64,000 bases of DNA from positions 888,419-952,418 of the forward strand of contig NC_011676.1 in assembly GCF_000150955.2 (NCBI RefSeq), given 5' to 3'. Shown in pieces: positions 50,571-59,810 of the stretch; the first letter of the stretch is position 1; each line of letters starts with the position of its first letter. The stretch is from Phaeodactylum tricornutum CCAP 1055/1. Lineage: Eukaryota > Bacillariophyta > Bacillariophyceae > Surirellales > Neidiaceae. The notes under the pieces were generated by a model. It had not been told where the DNA came from. It did not search any database and saw nothing but the letters and a program-made list of their open reading frames with translations. Both the position numbers and the translations under genes were made by a program.

Positions 50571-51470
50571 TTAGGCTGCAGAGGTGGGAACGCTTCCTGC
50601 AGTTGGTGCGGCAAAACGTTGCGATAGAAAGGCCGCGACGGCAGTAGCCATTTTCGTTGGCTGTTCCAGCATTAGCATGTGGCTCGCCTGGTCAATCGCA
50701 ATCAACTCGGTACCGAGTCGATTCGCCAAATCCTGCCCGGCCGTAATTGGCAACAATCCATCCTCGGCTCCGTGCAGAACCAAATGATCGATTGGTAGGT
50801 TCTGTACCAAGTCGACGTGCGCCCAGCAAGTATGCCGATGGTAGCACTTGGCGACCCACATGTCGTTGGCGTTGCTGTCGTTCCGGACTACGGTTTGTAC
50901 GTCGGTATGGGAGTCGAGCACGGCCGCTTGGACAAAGCTGTTCGTTAACGAAGGCTGCATACAGCGCAAGACAAAGGTGGGCAATTTCATCAGCGGGGGA
51001 CCACCATCGGCTAAGAAGGTTATGGTATCGCTCTTCAAGGCCGTCGATACCCAAACAATACCCACCAAGCGCAACTGGGAAGTGATTTGCGGCAAAACTT
51101 GCGCAACGATACTGGGACCGTACGAATGCGCGAGTAAGACGGTGGGTACCGATGAATCGAGTCGCTGTAGAACGGCCAACAAATCCGCCTCGGTTTCTCG
51201 ATTATGGTAGGCGTCAAAGGATGGTATCAACGGTGACTTCCCACATCCCATCCAATCGTACGATATGCTTTGGAGCCATATATCGTTGGACGCTACCGCG
51301 TGATCCAGAGCGTGCAAGAAGGGTAGAAAATGTCGCTCGGTTCCACAGAGACCGTGCACACACACAAGCTGCAGGCGCGTGGCGCTATTTTCTTGTCCCA
51401 TGGAGACTTGACGTACAAATAATGTGCGTCCCGGACGTACCGTTTCCAGTCGAGCGTAGATTTCCTTCAT
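50571..51470 (-). CDS. Alpha/beta hydrolase fold protein
   Basis: 299 residues from the ATG at 51470 (MKEIYARLETV). It has the alpha/beta hydrolase layout: LQLVCVHGLCGTERHFLPFL (oxyanion-hole HG), SYDWMGCGKSPL, the nucleophile elbow VLLAHSYGPSIVAQ with Ser, a lid region, then DHLVLHGAEDGLLPI with the acid Asp and QASHMLMLEQP with the catalytic His. The full triad is visible, so it should be an active hydrolase. It resembles ABHD8-type and epoxide-hydrolase-like enzymes most; substrate cannot be inferred. It is convergent with COG4. The C-terminus ends 90 bases after the COG4 stop codon. An open stretch upstream to 51602 lacks conserved features. Confidence 0.8.
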   Translation of the reverse strand: MKEIYARLETVRPGRTLFVRQVSMGQENSATRLQLVCVHGLCGTERHFLPFLHALDHAVASNDIWLQSISYDWMGCGKSPLIPSFDAYHNRETEADLLAVLQRLDSSVPTVLLAHSYGPSIVAQVLPQITSQLRLVGIVWVSTALKSDTITFLADGGPPLMKLPTFVLRCMQPSLTNSFVQAAVLDSHTDVQTVVRNDSNANDMWVAKCYHRHTCWAHVDLVQNLPIDHLVLHGAEDGLLPITAGQDLANRLGTELIAIDQASHMLMLEQPTKMATAVAAFLSQRFAAPTAGSVPTSAA

Positions 51471-52027
51471 TTTGTGCCAACGAGGAGGGGAAAGGCAGCA
51501 GTAAACCTGGATGTGTGACAAAATGCAAAGTTTACAGATGCCAAGAGGCGATTGTACCCGTGTGCGGAATCGAATCCAAAGGCTACCTACAAACAGATGC
51601 AAGCATATACAAACATGTGTCCATGTTCATGAGTGATCCTCAAACTGACTGTTCTTGCGATCGTCCAAACCATTTGATTCTGAGTGTGAGTATACACGGA
51701 TGTGAGCGAACTGTAAAACGAAAAACAGAGGAAGTTCCGGGAAAAGCAAACACTTTTCGCATATACTACCGACAGCCGTTTTATTCACATATCAATATAT
51801 ATCATTCGTACAACTGCTTTGAAAGTCAAGCTCAAAGTTTGTATCCGAACGACATTTCCGATAATTGTACCAATGTCACAATCAAACGGAATTCTTGACT
51901 GTGAATGTTGCCCGTCAAGAACCGAAGGGTACGTTTTCGGGGCCATGGAGAAAACAATCGTCAAGGTCTACCGGTATTTCGGTGCCGGTTTTTGGAGTCT
52001 GTAATTCCCGTTGCGGGTTCGTTACCC
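51471..52027. promoter_or_regulatory. Divergent region, hydrolase / SNF2 gene
   Basis: AT-rich in 51770-51830 with ttcacatatcaatatatatc. The SNF2 frame is open from 51905, so the last 120 bases could be coding. No other feature seen. Confidence 0.4.
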
Positions 52028-54349
52028 ATGGTGGCTATTCGCAACCCATACGCCAAGCCGAAAGCTTCCTTGAAACGGCCAAGGTCGAGTTGGGACCGCG
52101 AACGGAGTGACTGCAAGTGCCAGAACCCATCGGAAAATCAAAACGACAGCAATGGTGATCGCTGCCGTGTTCCGCCACAACCCACAACGGCATCCGGCAC
52201 ATCACCATTGAATCGAAGACTTACCACAATTATGTCTGCGGAGAAGCCAAAGCAAACGGCCCAATCGACTATCAGTTCTTTTGATGATGGGGGCATCGAT
52301 TGGGAAGCTGCCGTTGCCATGATGGAACAAGCGACGCCGGAATCGCACATGAACACCAAATCTCATTCCACTCTGCATTCCGGTCACGAAAGCGCCGTTA
52401 CAGAGATTCCCATACCGGCAGCGTCTATTCCTCGGCACTCACCCAGCAAAAGTCTTATGTCTACAAAACGAGGTCCTCCGGATGCTGTCTACGAGCATCC
52501 GTCCACTCGACTAACATCTGATCCGACTCGGCTCAAGCCCCCTCCGCGACCTACGAATACAGCGTCGGTTCCTTCCCTTTCGTCTCGATCCTCTGTCGCT
52601 CTCCCGACATTAGCGTCCTTACGACCAGCTTCGTGGGCTGGCAACTGCAGCTCCGATCCCTCTTTGTTTGCTGTTTCGGTTTCTTCTTCGCCTGCCAAGT
52701 CCAAATCAAATCTGACAACGTCGTCGCCCTCAACCCACCCTCGGTCTCGAACGGCGGTATCACCTTCCATGCGCCCTTCTTCTTGGCAACGCACAGCGCC
52801 TCCGGCATCTCCAGACTCGGATGTTCCCAGTGATCCGCGACAGGTCAATCTTCCCAAAAAGCTGCAGTTTGATGTCGCGACCGTCCAGCCTGTGCAAGAC
52901 GAACACCGACAAACGCTAGTGCAAAATGCTACCCTCTCCCAACCGCTACTCAATGGGTGGACGCTTTTTTCGCACCAAAAAAAGGCTATTCTCCAAGGAT
53001 TGCTCATGCGGCGCATGATTCTCGCGCTCGACATGGGACTAGGCAAAACCCTCATTGGTTGTGTTTGGGCCAAGGCCTTTTCCAAGACGCTACAAACCAA
53101 AACAATCGTTATTTGTCCCGTCTCGCTTAGAGACGAATGGAAACGGACCGCAATCGAAGCCACAGGATTGTCCGTACAAGATGATAAGGACGTGCAGGAC
53201 AACGTCAATAACGCGAGTCTTTGCATTGCCTCGTGGGGGAAAATACCTCGCCTCGACAAACACGACTTGGATCAGCGACCCTTTGTCGTCGTCGCCGACG
53301 AAGCGCATAGCATGCAAAGTATGGCCGCCTCTCGAACCAAGGATGTGCTTGTCTTGTGCGCACATCCCGCTTGCCGAGGCGTTCTCCTGTTAACGGGCAC
53401 GCCCATGAAAAATGGCAAACCGTCCAATCTTTTCCCTTTGTTACAGGCCGTGTCACATCCGTTAGGGCGTCACCAACTTTCGTACGAACAGCATTTTTGC
53501 GCCGGCCATTCGGAATCGTATGGACGGAGTCGTCCAGTCTGGAAGGCATCTGGAGCTTCCAATCTATCACAGCTGCGCACATTGGTCTCATCGCATCTGT
53601 TGCATTTAACCAAGCAGGATTGTCTAAAAGCGCTACCGCCGCAAACACGTGAATTTCCGGTTGTTCCTATTAGCAGCCGTCAGCAGCTTGCGCACACACA
53701 GGCCTTGCACGATTTGGCCAAAATATATCGAAAGACGGGAGAATCCAAAAGTAGCGAAGCTATTTTGGGCGCCGTACAACGGGTACGTCTCGTTGCTTCC
53801 ACAGCAAAGATTGACGCGACGGTCGAATACGCCAAGCGCATACTAGAGGCAGAGCCTGCCATTGTGATTTTTACAAGTTTTGTCAAGGTTGCACAAAATG
53901 TACACCAGAAATTGACTGATGCGGGTTGGCAAGGGTCTTGCTTGACTGGGGAAACGGTCGCAAAATCACGGCAAGCACTCGTTGACAACTTTCAAAATGG
54001 ATTGACTGCGTTTTTTGTGTGCACGTTCGGCGCGGGCGGTGTCGGGCTCACTTTGACGGCAGCGTGTACAGTGATTCTGTTGGACCGGCCATGGACACCT
54101 GGCGACGCACATCAAGCTGAAGACCGCGTCCGACGTATCGGACAAACCAAACCAGTCAAAAGTTTATGGATGACCGCCTTTGATTTAGACAAGCAAATTG
54201 ACTCCATAATTGAGCAGAAGAGTAAAACGGCGGCAACGGTGCTCTCGACAACAATGACCGGGAGCTCCAGCGATGCTACGAGTGAAGGCCCCAAATTGTC
54301 CATTTTTCAGCTTATCAAAGCTATTCTGCCGCCAAACGAATCAAATTGA
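52028..54349 (+). CDS. SNF2-family ATPase, SMARCAL1/ZRANB3-like
   Basis: 773 residues from MVAIRNPYAKP, single exon. The first 300 residues are disordered and Ser/Pro-rich. The ATPase starts at GWTLFSHQKKAILQGLLMRR, with Walker A DMGLGKT at 335-341, TIVICPVSLRDEWKR, the DEAH box VVADEAHS (box at 424-427), LLLTGTPMKN, and in lobe two VIFTSFVKVAQ, FGAGGVGLTLTAA and the arginine-finger motif AEDRVRRIGQTKPV. The single-piece core without large insertions, and wording such as LTGTP-x-K-N and EDRVRRIGQ, point to the distant SNF2 branch of SMARCAL1 and ZRANB3, enzymes that anneal strands and remodel stalled replication forks. No HARP or PCNA-box motif was identified. An in-frame ATG at 51905 would add 41 residues. 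Confidence 0.83.
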   Translation: MVAIRNPYAKPKASLKRPRSSWDRERSDCKCQNPSENQNDSNGDRCRVPPQPTTASGTSPLNRRLTTIMSAEKPKQTAQSTISSFDDGGIDWEAAVAMMEQATPESHMNTKSHSTLHSGHESAVTEIPIPAASIPRHSPSKSLMSTKRGPPDAVYEHPSTRLTSDPTRLKPPPRPTNTASVPSLSSRSSVALPTLASLRPASWAGNCSSDPSLFAVSVSSSPAKSKSNLTTSSPSTHPRSRTAVSPSMRPSSWQRTAPPASPDSDVPSDPRQVNLPKKLQFDVATVQPVQDEHRQTLVQNATLSQPLLNGWTLFSHQKKAILQGLLMRRMILALDMGLGKTLIGCVWAKAFSKTLQTKTIVICPVSLRDEWKRTAIEATGLSVQDDKDVQDNVNNASLCIASWGKIPRLDKHDLDQRPFVVVADEAHSMQSMAASRTKDVLVLCAHPACRGVLLLTGTPMKNGKPSNLFPLLQAVSHPLGRHQLSYEQHFCAGHSESYGRSRPVWKASGASNLSQLRTLVSSHLLHLTKQDCLKALPPQTREFPVVPISSRQQLAHTQALHDLAKIYRKTGESKSSEAILGAVQRVRLVASTAKIDATVEYAKRILEAEPAIVIFTSFVKVAQNVHQKLTDAGWQGSCLTGETVAKSRQALVDNFQNGLTAFFVCTFGAGGVGLTLTAACTVILLDRPWTPGDAHQAEDRVRRIGQTKPVKSLWMTAFDLDKQIDSIIEQKSKTAATVLSTTMTGSSSDATSEGPKLSIFQLIKAILPPNESN

Positions 54350-55202
54350 TCGAAAGAATAGACTGTCGATACCGGGAACATAAGTCAAACGGAGAAAGCT
54401 CAAATCGACTAATGTGACCTACGTACTTTGATTGCCGCACGCGGCCAGACTTTCCGTTTCTATATCTGTTGAATTGCTTTCGGCGAGTGTCATGAGCAAA
54501 TCCTCAATGGAAATATTCTCATCACTAACTTTAATTATGGTCGACCTGATGGCATTTTTCATTTGGCTCGCTCCACATGTTCCAAGAATAAAGGGGGCCG
54601 TGCAAGAATGTGTACCGAAAATCTGGGGACTGAGAACTTGCATGAGCAGAATGATGGATGTCATATCTGGCAGTGAATAAAGCACCCTATGTGATACGAG
54701 TAGCTCTTGTACGACATTTGCATGACACTCATCGGAAGAGGAATGGGGCTTGCCATCCGAGCTGTACTTTTACCAGCGAACACAACCTGTCCCGTCTCTA
54801 AATCCGACCCTATCTAAATTTCCGATGCTATCCAAGGGAGAGGCCAGATGTTGCTCTGGGGTCAAAATCACTTCCGCAATTGCACACGGTTCTTATTCCT
54901 CGATCGATGTTGCTACAATCCGATCGGTCCCCCACCGAATTGCGTATTGGCTTTGAGAGAGCACACTTCACGAACAACTTGCGATTATCGAGATGCTACG
55001 GATTTGATTCGAGGAAATCTGGTAAGGGGTTGGTTTTCTGCGATGACTCCCTCTCTCGTGTCGCTGAAATCATGGCTGAAAGAAAGCGGATAGTCAAAGC
55101 ACTACTAGCACTAGAGAAACTGTGGTGAACTCCTTGTTCGAAGTTGGCCTTTTGATTATGACTTTGTTACTTGTTTCCCCAGATTGATTTATCGTTTGTG
55201 AT
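54350..55202. other. Poorly resolved region, possible leftward multi-exon gene
   Basis: The minus strand at 54419-54685 is open and reads like protein (SIILLMQVLSPQIFGTHSC, ISIEDLLMTLAESNS), preceded by an in-frame stretch with ECHANVVQELLVSHRVLYSL. Further upstream (54700-55130) pieces such as AIAEVILTPEQHLASPLDS read well but are broken by stops, which short introns might remove. The plus strand at 54880-55128 also has a plausible C-terminus. I could not build a consistent gene model and do not recognise the product. Confidence 0.3.
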
Positions 55203-56621
55203 CTACGCCACACGCTCCATGTAAAAATCGTCCATGATTATATCGAGATCATGGTTAGGGTCCTCAACCTTGATGTGGAAGTTGCGAATTTCAGGGTTCC
55301 ATTTGGTTGAAGCGCCGGGGAATTCAAAGACGGAGCGAAACTCATTGAATACATTGGCGTTCCAAGCTGTCTGATAATCTCCAAGAGTGAACGTTTCCAA
55401 TCGCCAATTTTTGTCACGAAGGTAAATCGATACGCGAGGACAAAAGTCGGAGCCCATCTTGTCGGGTTTTCCATTTGGACTAACGCGACAATTTACTCCT
55501 TTTTCCGTGGTTGGGTCCACAAGACGAAATCGGGCACGTACTTCCCACTTGGAACCCGGCGGAGTGCATCCGTTATAGCTATTCCTGCTGACTCCTATCC
55601 CCACTCCGTCCCACACGCGACTTCGCTTGGAATAGCGCAGCGCAGTTTTTGACTTGTAACCAGGAGAGACAAGCGAGATGGATCCAGAGCCACGAGAGCG
55701 CCATTCCGTCAGCTTCGACTCAAAATTGTTGTTTGTGACCATGTTATTGCACCTACTATCCCAGGACCCTGGCTTTTGATCTCCGGGCGTCGACACAGGA
55801 CTATTCACCTGCCCCCTTGTGGGAGCTACGGGTACTTCTCTGGGAGCTTGGACAGGTGCTCTCGTAGGAGCCTTCACCGGAGATCTTGTGGGCTGCTTAC
55901 GCTCGATGGCATCCCTGATCCACGCTGTATCAGAGCAACTGGCTTTGCCTAAGGAATCGTTGGTATGCATACTACAATCGTACGATACCGTGTCGTCACC
56001 GCACTTGCGACAGGAACAGGACTTGCCATCGATCTTGACGTCGCAGACAAAATCTTCCAAAGATCCTTGAATGGTGGCACCGTTTCTCATCAGTGTTGTC
56101 CAAGTACACTCCGTTCCTTTGCAGGCTGCGCCCAAGTTAGAGCATCCATTGTTGGCGTCGTTGTAAGCAACAGGCTTCACATTAAATTCACATGATCCAC
56201 TGCATTCGCATTTAAAGCTACGATCTATGGGAAGGTTTGAGCAATCGAGGTAAGAAGCGCGTGAGGCGCTGCTGGGACAAAAATAGCTTTGACGGCATGG
56301 AATACCGTCAACCTGGTAGCAAAACTCGTTCTGACAATCGCTCAGTCGAGACGCAGACGTGTCGCATGTGTAGGACTCTTCTACCTTGACGCCGGGATTC
56401 AGCGTACGAGTTCGTTTCACAACTCCTAGCCCGATGCGATCGAATTCCGCCAGCGATCGGTGTGGTATGCTTACAGCAGCTTGTGTCTGCGGCTCCAGAA
56501 ATGTTTCGGCATCCACCGTTTTTTCGACACTAGTGCTGGAGCTGTTAGCAGCTAAGCTGGAGGAAGCCAAGTTTGCCGCGAAGGTCATTAGCAGGGGAAG
56601 GATATTCGTCAGTCGCACCAT
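55203..56621 (-). CDS. Secreted Cys-rich protein with P/T linker and C-terminal beta-type domain
   Basis: 472 residues from the ATG at 56621. Residues 1-28 (MVRLTNILPLLMTFAANLAS) are a signal peptide. Residues 100-270 are cysteine-rich with many paired Cys (YTCDTSASRLSDCQNEFCYQ, SFKCECSGSCEFN, CSCRKCGDD), indicating disulphide-bonded extracellular modules. A Pro/Thr linker follows (PTRSPVKAPTRAPVQAP), of the kind common in diatom secreted proteins. Residues 315-472 form a separate domain (NMVTNNNFESKLTEWRSRG to MDDFYMERVA) with the beginning and end typical of carbohydrate-binding modules of the CBM4/9 galactose-binding-like fold (N-x-FE...W near the start, D-DF-x3 at the end). It may bind wall or matrix polysaccharide. 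No enzymatic motif is visible. Function is inference. Confidence 0.72.
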   Translation of the reverse strand: MVRLTNILPLLMTFAANLASSSLAANSSSTSVEKTVDAETFLEPQTQAAVSIPHRSLAEFDRIGLGVVKRTRTLNPGVKVEESYTCDTSASRLSDCQNEFCYQVDGIPCRQSYFCPSSASRASYLDCSNLPIDRSFKCECSGSCEFNVKPVAYNDANNGCSNLGAACKGTECTWTTLMRNGATIQGSLEDFVCDVKIDGKSCSCRKCGDDTVSYDCSMHTNDSLGKASCSDTAWIRDAIERKQPTRSPVKAPTRAPVQAPREVPVAPTRGQVNSPVSTPGDQKPGSWDSRCNNMVTNNNFESKLTEWRSRGSGSISLVSPGYKSKTALRYSKRSRVWDGVGIGVSRNSYNGCTPPGSKWEVRARFRLVDPTTEKGVNCRVSPNGKPDKMGSDFCPRVSIYLRDKNWRLETFTLGDYQTAWNANVFNEFRSVFEFPGASTKWNPEIRNFHIKVEDPNHDLDIIMDDFYMERVA

Positions 56622-57276
56622 GGTGGTGAAACTTGTATCGTGATGGTTTCGTTGGGCTGAAACCTTCAGAAATGCTGGAAGTGTTGTTTTGAAATTTGTG
56701 AGCAAACTTTAGAGCATGTCGCGCGAGCTGTTCACAACGCATCATCAACCGGTATGCGTGGGTTTGATACGATGTCCAATGCTAATGCCTTGGACCTTTT
56801 TATATAATTAGATAAACAAACCGGCACAGGGAAACCTATTGCGCCTTTTTCACATGTTATCTTCTATAGAACCTCACGAAAGCTTTCCCTTCCAACGAGA
56901 ATCAATGGAACTTTGTGACCCAATTCAGGTCGTGACCCTCCAGTAACTTTTCGCTAGATCAGGCCCAATACTAGCATTCCTCGTGGTAATTTTTTTGTCT
57001 CTAGCCAATGTCCTATTGAATTTCGGTTTCCGTGCTTCATCTTCCATCACATTCTTGGATAACGATTTTCGGAGAGTTCGTTTTCACGAGGTTTTCGAAA
57101 GTTTTCGCGGGATACGAATGGTTGATTGTGTTGTTCTGTGAGACGAAGCCGTATTTTACCAGACAGTTTGCAAAGTACGAGATAATGAGAAAATGCTGTG
57201 GCAGCAACACGAAAGATACTGACCCTGAAGTGCATTTCCAGAGTAGTCCTGATTTCAACTTTTGATTTAGGTTGTC
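56622..57276. promoter_or_regulatory. Divergent region, secreted protein / EF-hand protein
   Basis: 650 bases with a TATA-like tttttatataat at about 56796-56807, upstream of the leftward gene. No further feature. Confidence 0.4.
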
Positions 57277-58351
57277 ATGAGACAACTGCACTATCTTTCG
57301 ATCTGCTGCTGCGTCGTAGCTTCAGCAATAGCCTTTACTTCTCCAGTGCATTCTAATGGGCGGTCGAGATGTCTTCGCGAATCGCTGCGGTATCGACGCC
57401 ATAGGAAGCAGCTCAATTACGTTTCTCCTCGAGTGCGAGAAGAAACAACGCCGTTTTTAGATTTGAGCTCTACCCTTCCAGATTTGACAACCACATCATC
57501 AACTGCACCGGAATCGGATATCGTTTCGCCAGAAGTGTCCGCTCCAGAAATGGTTCTAAAAGAAGCTACGTCTACTAAGACAGCTTTTCCGGCTTCTTGG
57601 TTTCAAGTGTCTCGAATCCTTCAATTAGTAGTGCTTCTCCGCACACTGGGAAAGCATTTGTCGCCTCCATCGAAGCGAGAACATATTCTGTCAACTCCAC
57701 TCCGCAACAAAAATCCGCTGTCCAATCTTTTGCAGCTTCGACAAATTTATTTCCGACGTCTCTCCAATTGGGCTTTTGAAGTCTGTGATCCTTCCCGTTC
57801 GGGACAGTTGACACCAACCGAACTATACGCTGGTATCCTGTTGATTCATCTTCACTTGGCCCGGTACGCTGGAGTCGCCGCCTGCCATCCACCGGATCGA
57901 ACACAAGTTGATGAATTCTTCCGGTTGGCCGATCCCAAACAATCCGGAACAATTGGCAAACAAGAATTCACTAATGTAAGCACCTCTGATTTGTGATTCT
58001 TTCATTCTATGTTTACTTGATCTAATTTGATTTCTTACGGATTGGGGGATCCTGTTTTCGCAGATTGTGCTTTTGACCTTCGCCCATATTGGCAGTCGAA
58101 TGCTGGCATATTACGTAATATTACTCGCCGCGATGCCTCTCTTCTCGTCCACACTATGGCGCCAGTGGTACACAGCATTTCCCTACCGAGCGACACCGAG
58201 CTGGTGCGGACATCTCATCATTGGAACAGCCGAACACGTCGCATCCTTGTTGCTCTTTGTTCTGGTAGTCCCCATTATATTTGAACACGTCGACCGCATC
58301 GCCCGCCACCTTGTTCGAAGGCGCCGTCCACAGCGTCGCCCTTACTGGTAG
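57277..58351 (+). CDS. EF-hand membrane protein with plastid-type presequence
   Basis: Two exons, 57277-57975 and 58064-58351, 328 residues; the splice (gtaagc / ttttcgcag) gives EFTN-IVLLTFAHIGSR. The N-terminus HYLSICCCVVASAIA-FTSP is a signal peptide followed by Phe, the pattern that directs proteins across the four plastid membranes of diatoms, and the next 40 residues are basic and Ser-rich as in a transit peptide. Two EF-hand loops occur: DPSRSGQLTPTE and DPKQSGTIGKQE, both with the expected acidic first and last ligands, so calcium binding is plausible. After the second loop come two hydrophobic segments (YVILLAAMPLF and HVASLLLFVLVVPIIF). The protein may be a calcium-responsive plastid membrane component. 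The family is not recognised beyond these parts. Confidence 0.7.
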
Positions 58352-58525
58352 GAACAAGATTTTATTCAAGATACTTCTAAATCGACATGATGTCTGTGAC
58401 AACTTCATTGCAATTCACGCTCGACACCGACTTCTTACACAACTACTCCCCCAACAATTGTGTATGACTTGCGTCCTGTAAGACAATGCCCTCTGATTGT
58501 GAGTAAGCTAACATTTTATTGCTCC
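58352..58525. other. Short intergenic stretch
   Basis: Between the EF-hand gene stop codon and the decayed SET fragment. Nothing seen. Confidence 0.4.
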
Positions 58526-58830
58526 TTCTTTGTCTTCGTGTACCAATCGAAATGACCGTTGAATCCACGCCATACCTCTGGAAACACATCGTCGTGGAAC
58601 CCAATGGGATGGCGGAAGGCGTCTGGCATCAAAAAACGATCCCGTCCTGTACGGTGCGTCCCAATTTGGCAAGGGATGCGAGAGAGATGAACTCCAGTTC
58701 ATAAGGGACCATTTTCTCTCGTATACCACATCTCGTCTCGCGCCGGCACGACACTGGCAAGATCCCAACTTTCCCCACTTTCCGATGGCATCATTAAAAA
58801 TCGGACAACACCCGTGAAGATGCCAAGGCG
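58526..58830 (-). pseudogene. Decayed C-terminal fragment of a SET-domain gene
   Basis: Reading leftward, pieces in several frames match the end of the neighbouring SET-domain protein: LEH, SWDLASVVPARDEMWYTREN (compare QWDPSKARAETWYTRD), and MPDAFRHPIGFHDDVFPEVW (compare LSDAFRHPIAIPDSIFPDAW). The frame changes between pieces and there is a stop after WYTRENGPL, so it is a degenerate remnant rather than a working gene. It sits about 1 kb from the intact relative and in the same orientation, as expected of an old tandem duplicate. No trace of the SET core itself was found. Confidence 0.65.
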
Positions 58831-59810
58831 TGCTCCAGAGATGGTGCGTGGCTAAGTACAATGAACAAATCGGAGTTACGTCGTGAGAGTAGTTTGCGTT
58901 TTTGCCTTCACAGCCACCACATTGATGGTCGCAGTTGGCTCGGGAAGGCGCTACGAGGTAGGCATTAGAATCTCAGCTTGGGATGGATTTTCAGCGATGA
59001 CCAGTCTTTTAAATCAAGGGACACGCGGAGCAGTTAACAATGAAGGTGAATAGTCACGCACACTCGTATTGAAAAGGAAAAATTGTGGACTTTCGTAGCT
59101 GCGGCCTTTCTGCGCAATGCCAAATGATTCAAGATGTCGATTTGCGACGAAACACTGACTTTTCTCTGAGTCTCTTGGCCCCTCTTATCTAGGCAGATAT
59201 AGAAGAGTTTCAAAGGCTCACAAGAGGGCATACATACTATTATTATTCACGAGAAGGATAAAATACTGCGAATGCAAGGCTGGCTGGCGCTTTCATCCTT
59301 TCCGTGCTGGGACCGGCAAACAGCTCCTACTTATTGAATCGAGCGAGGTCTGCGTTTTCGAATCCCATTCGACCTGAGAATCAACAGCAAGTGCTCTTTT
59401 CATTTATTGCTCTCCCTTTCAGAAGGTATATTTCACCTTTGGATTTCTACTGCTGTACATCTAGTCGACCTTGGTCTTATGAGAAAGATGTACGTATGTG
59501 ATCAACTGATGTCATTCGATACTCCTACAAAACGTTTGTCAACAAAAAGATAGCCACACGCAAAAGAAATTCATAGACGATCCACTTTGATTGATTTTTT
59601 CATCTTTGGTCCCGCCGTTATTTAAAATGACAGTGTTCACATGCTGCAAAGCCGAATGGCACACCTGTCCCTCACCTGCTGCCTAAATGATAAGGTTGCG
59701 ATTGTGAATTCCGAGATTTTGCTCCGCTTGTGACAATGAATGGGTGCAGTTAATTATGTAGCCAATGACTGTAATATATACAAAGATCACTGCAGCAAAT
59801 ATAAATATAC
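58831..59810. other. Intergenic region
   Basis: Nearly 1 kb of AT-leaning sequence between the decayed fragment and the SET gene. Short frames at 59034-59231 and 59304-59501 have no family features. I see no gene. Confidence 0.45.
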
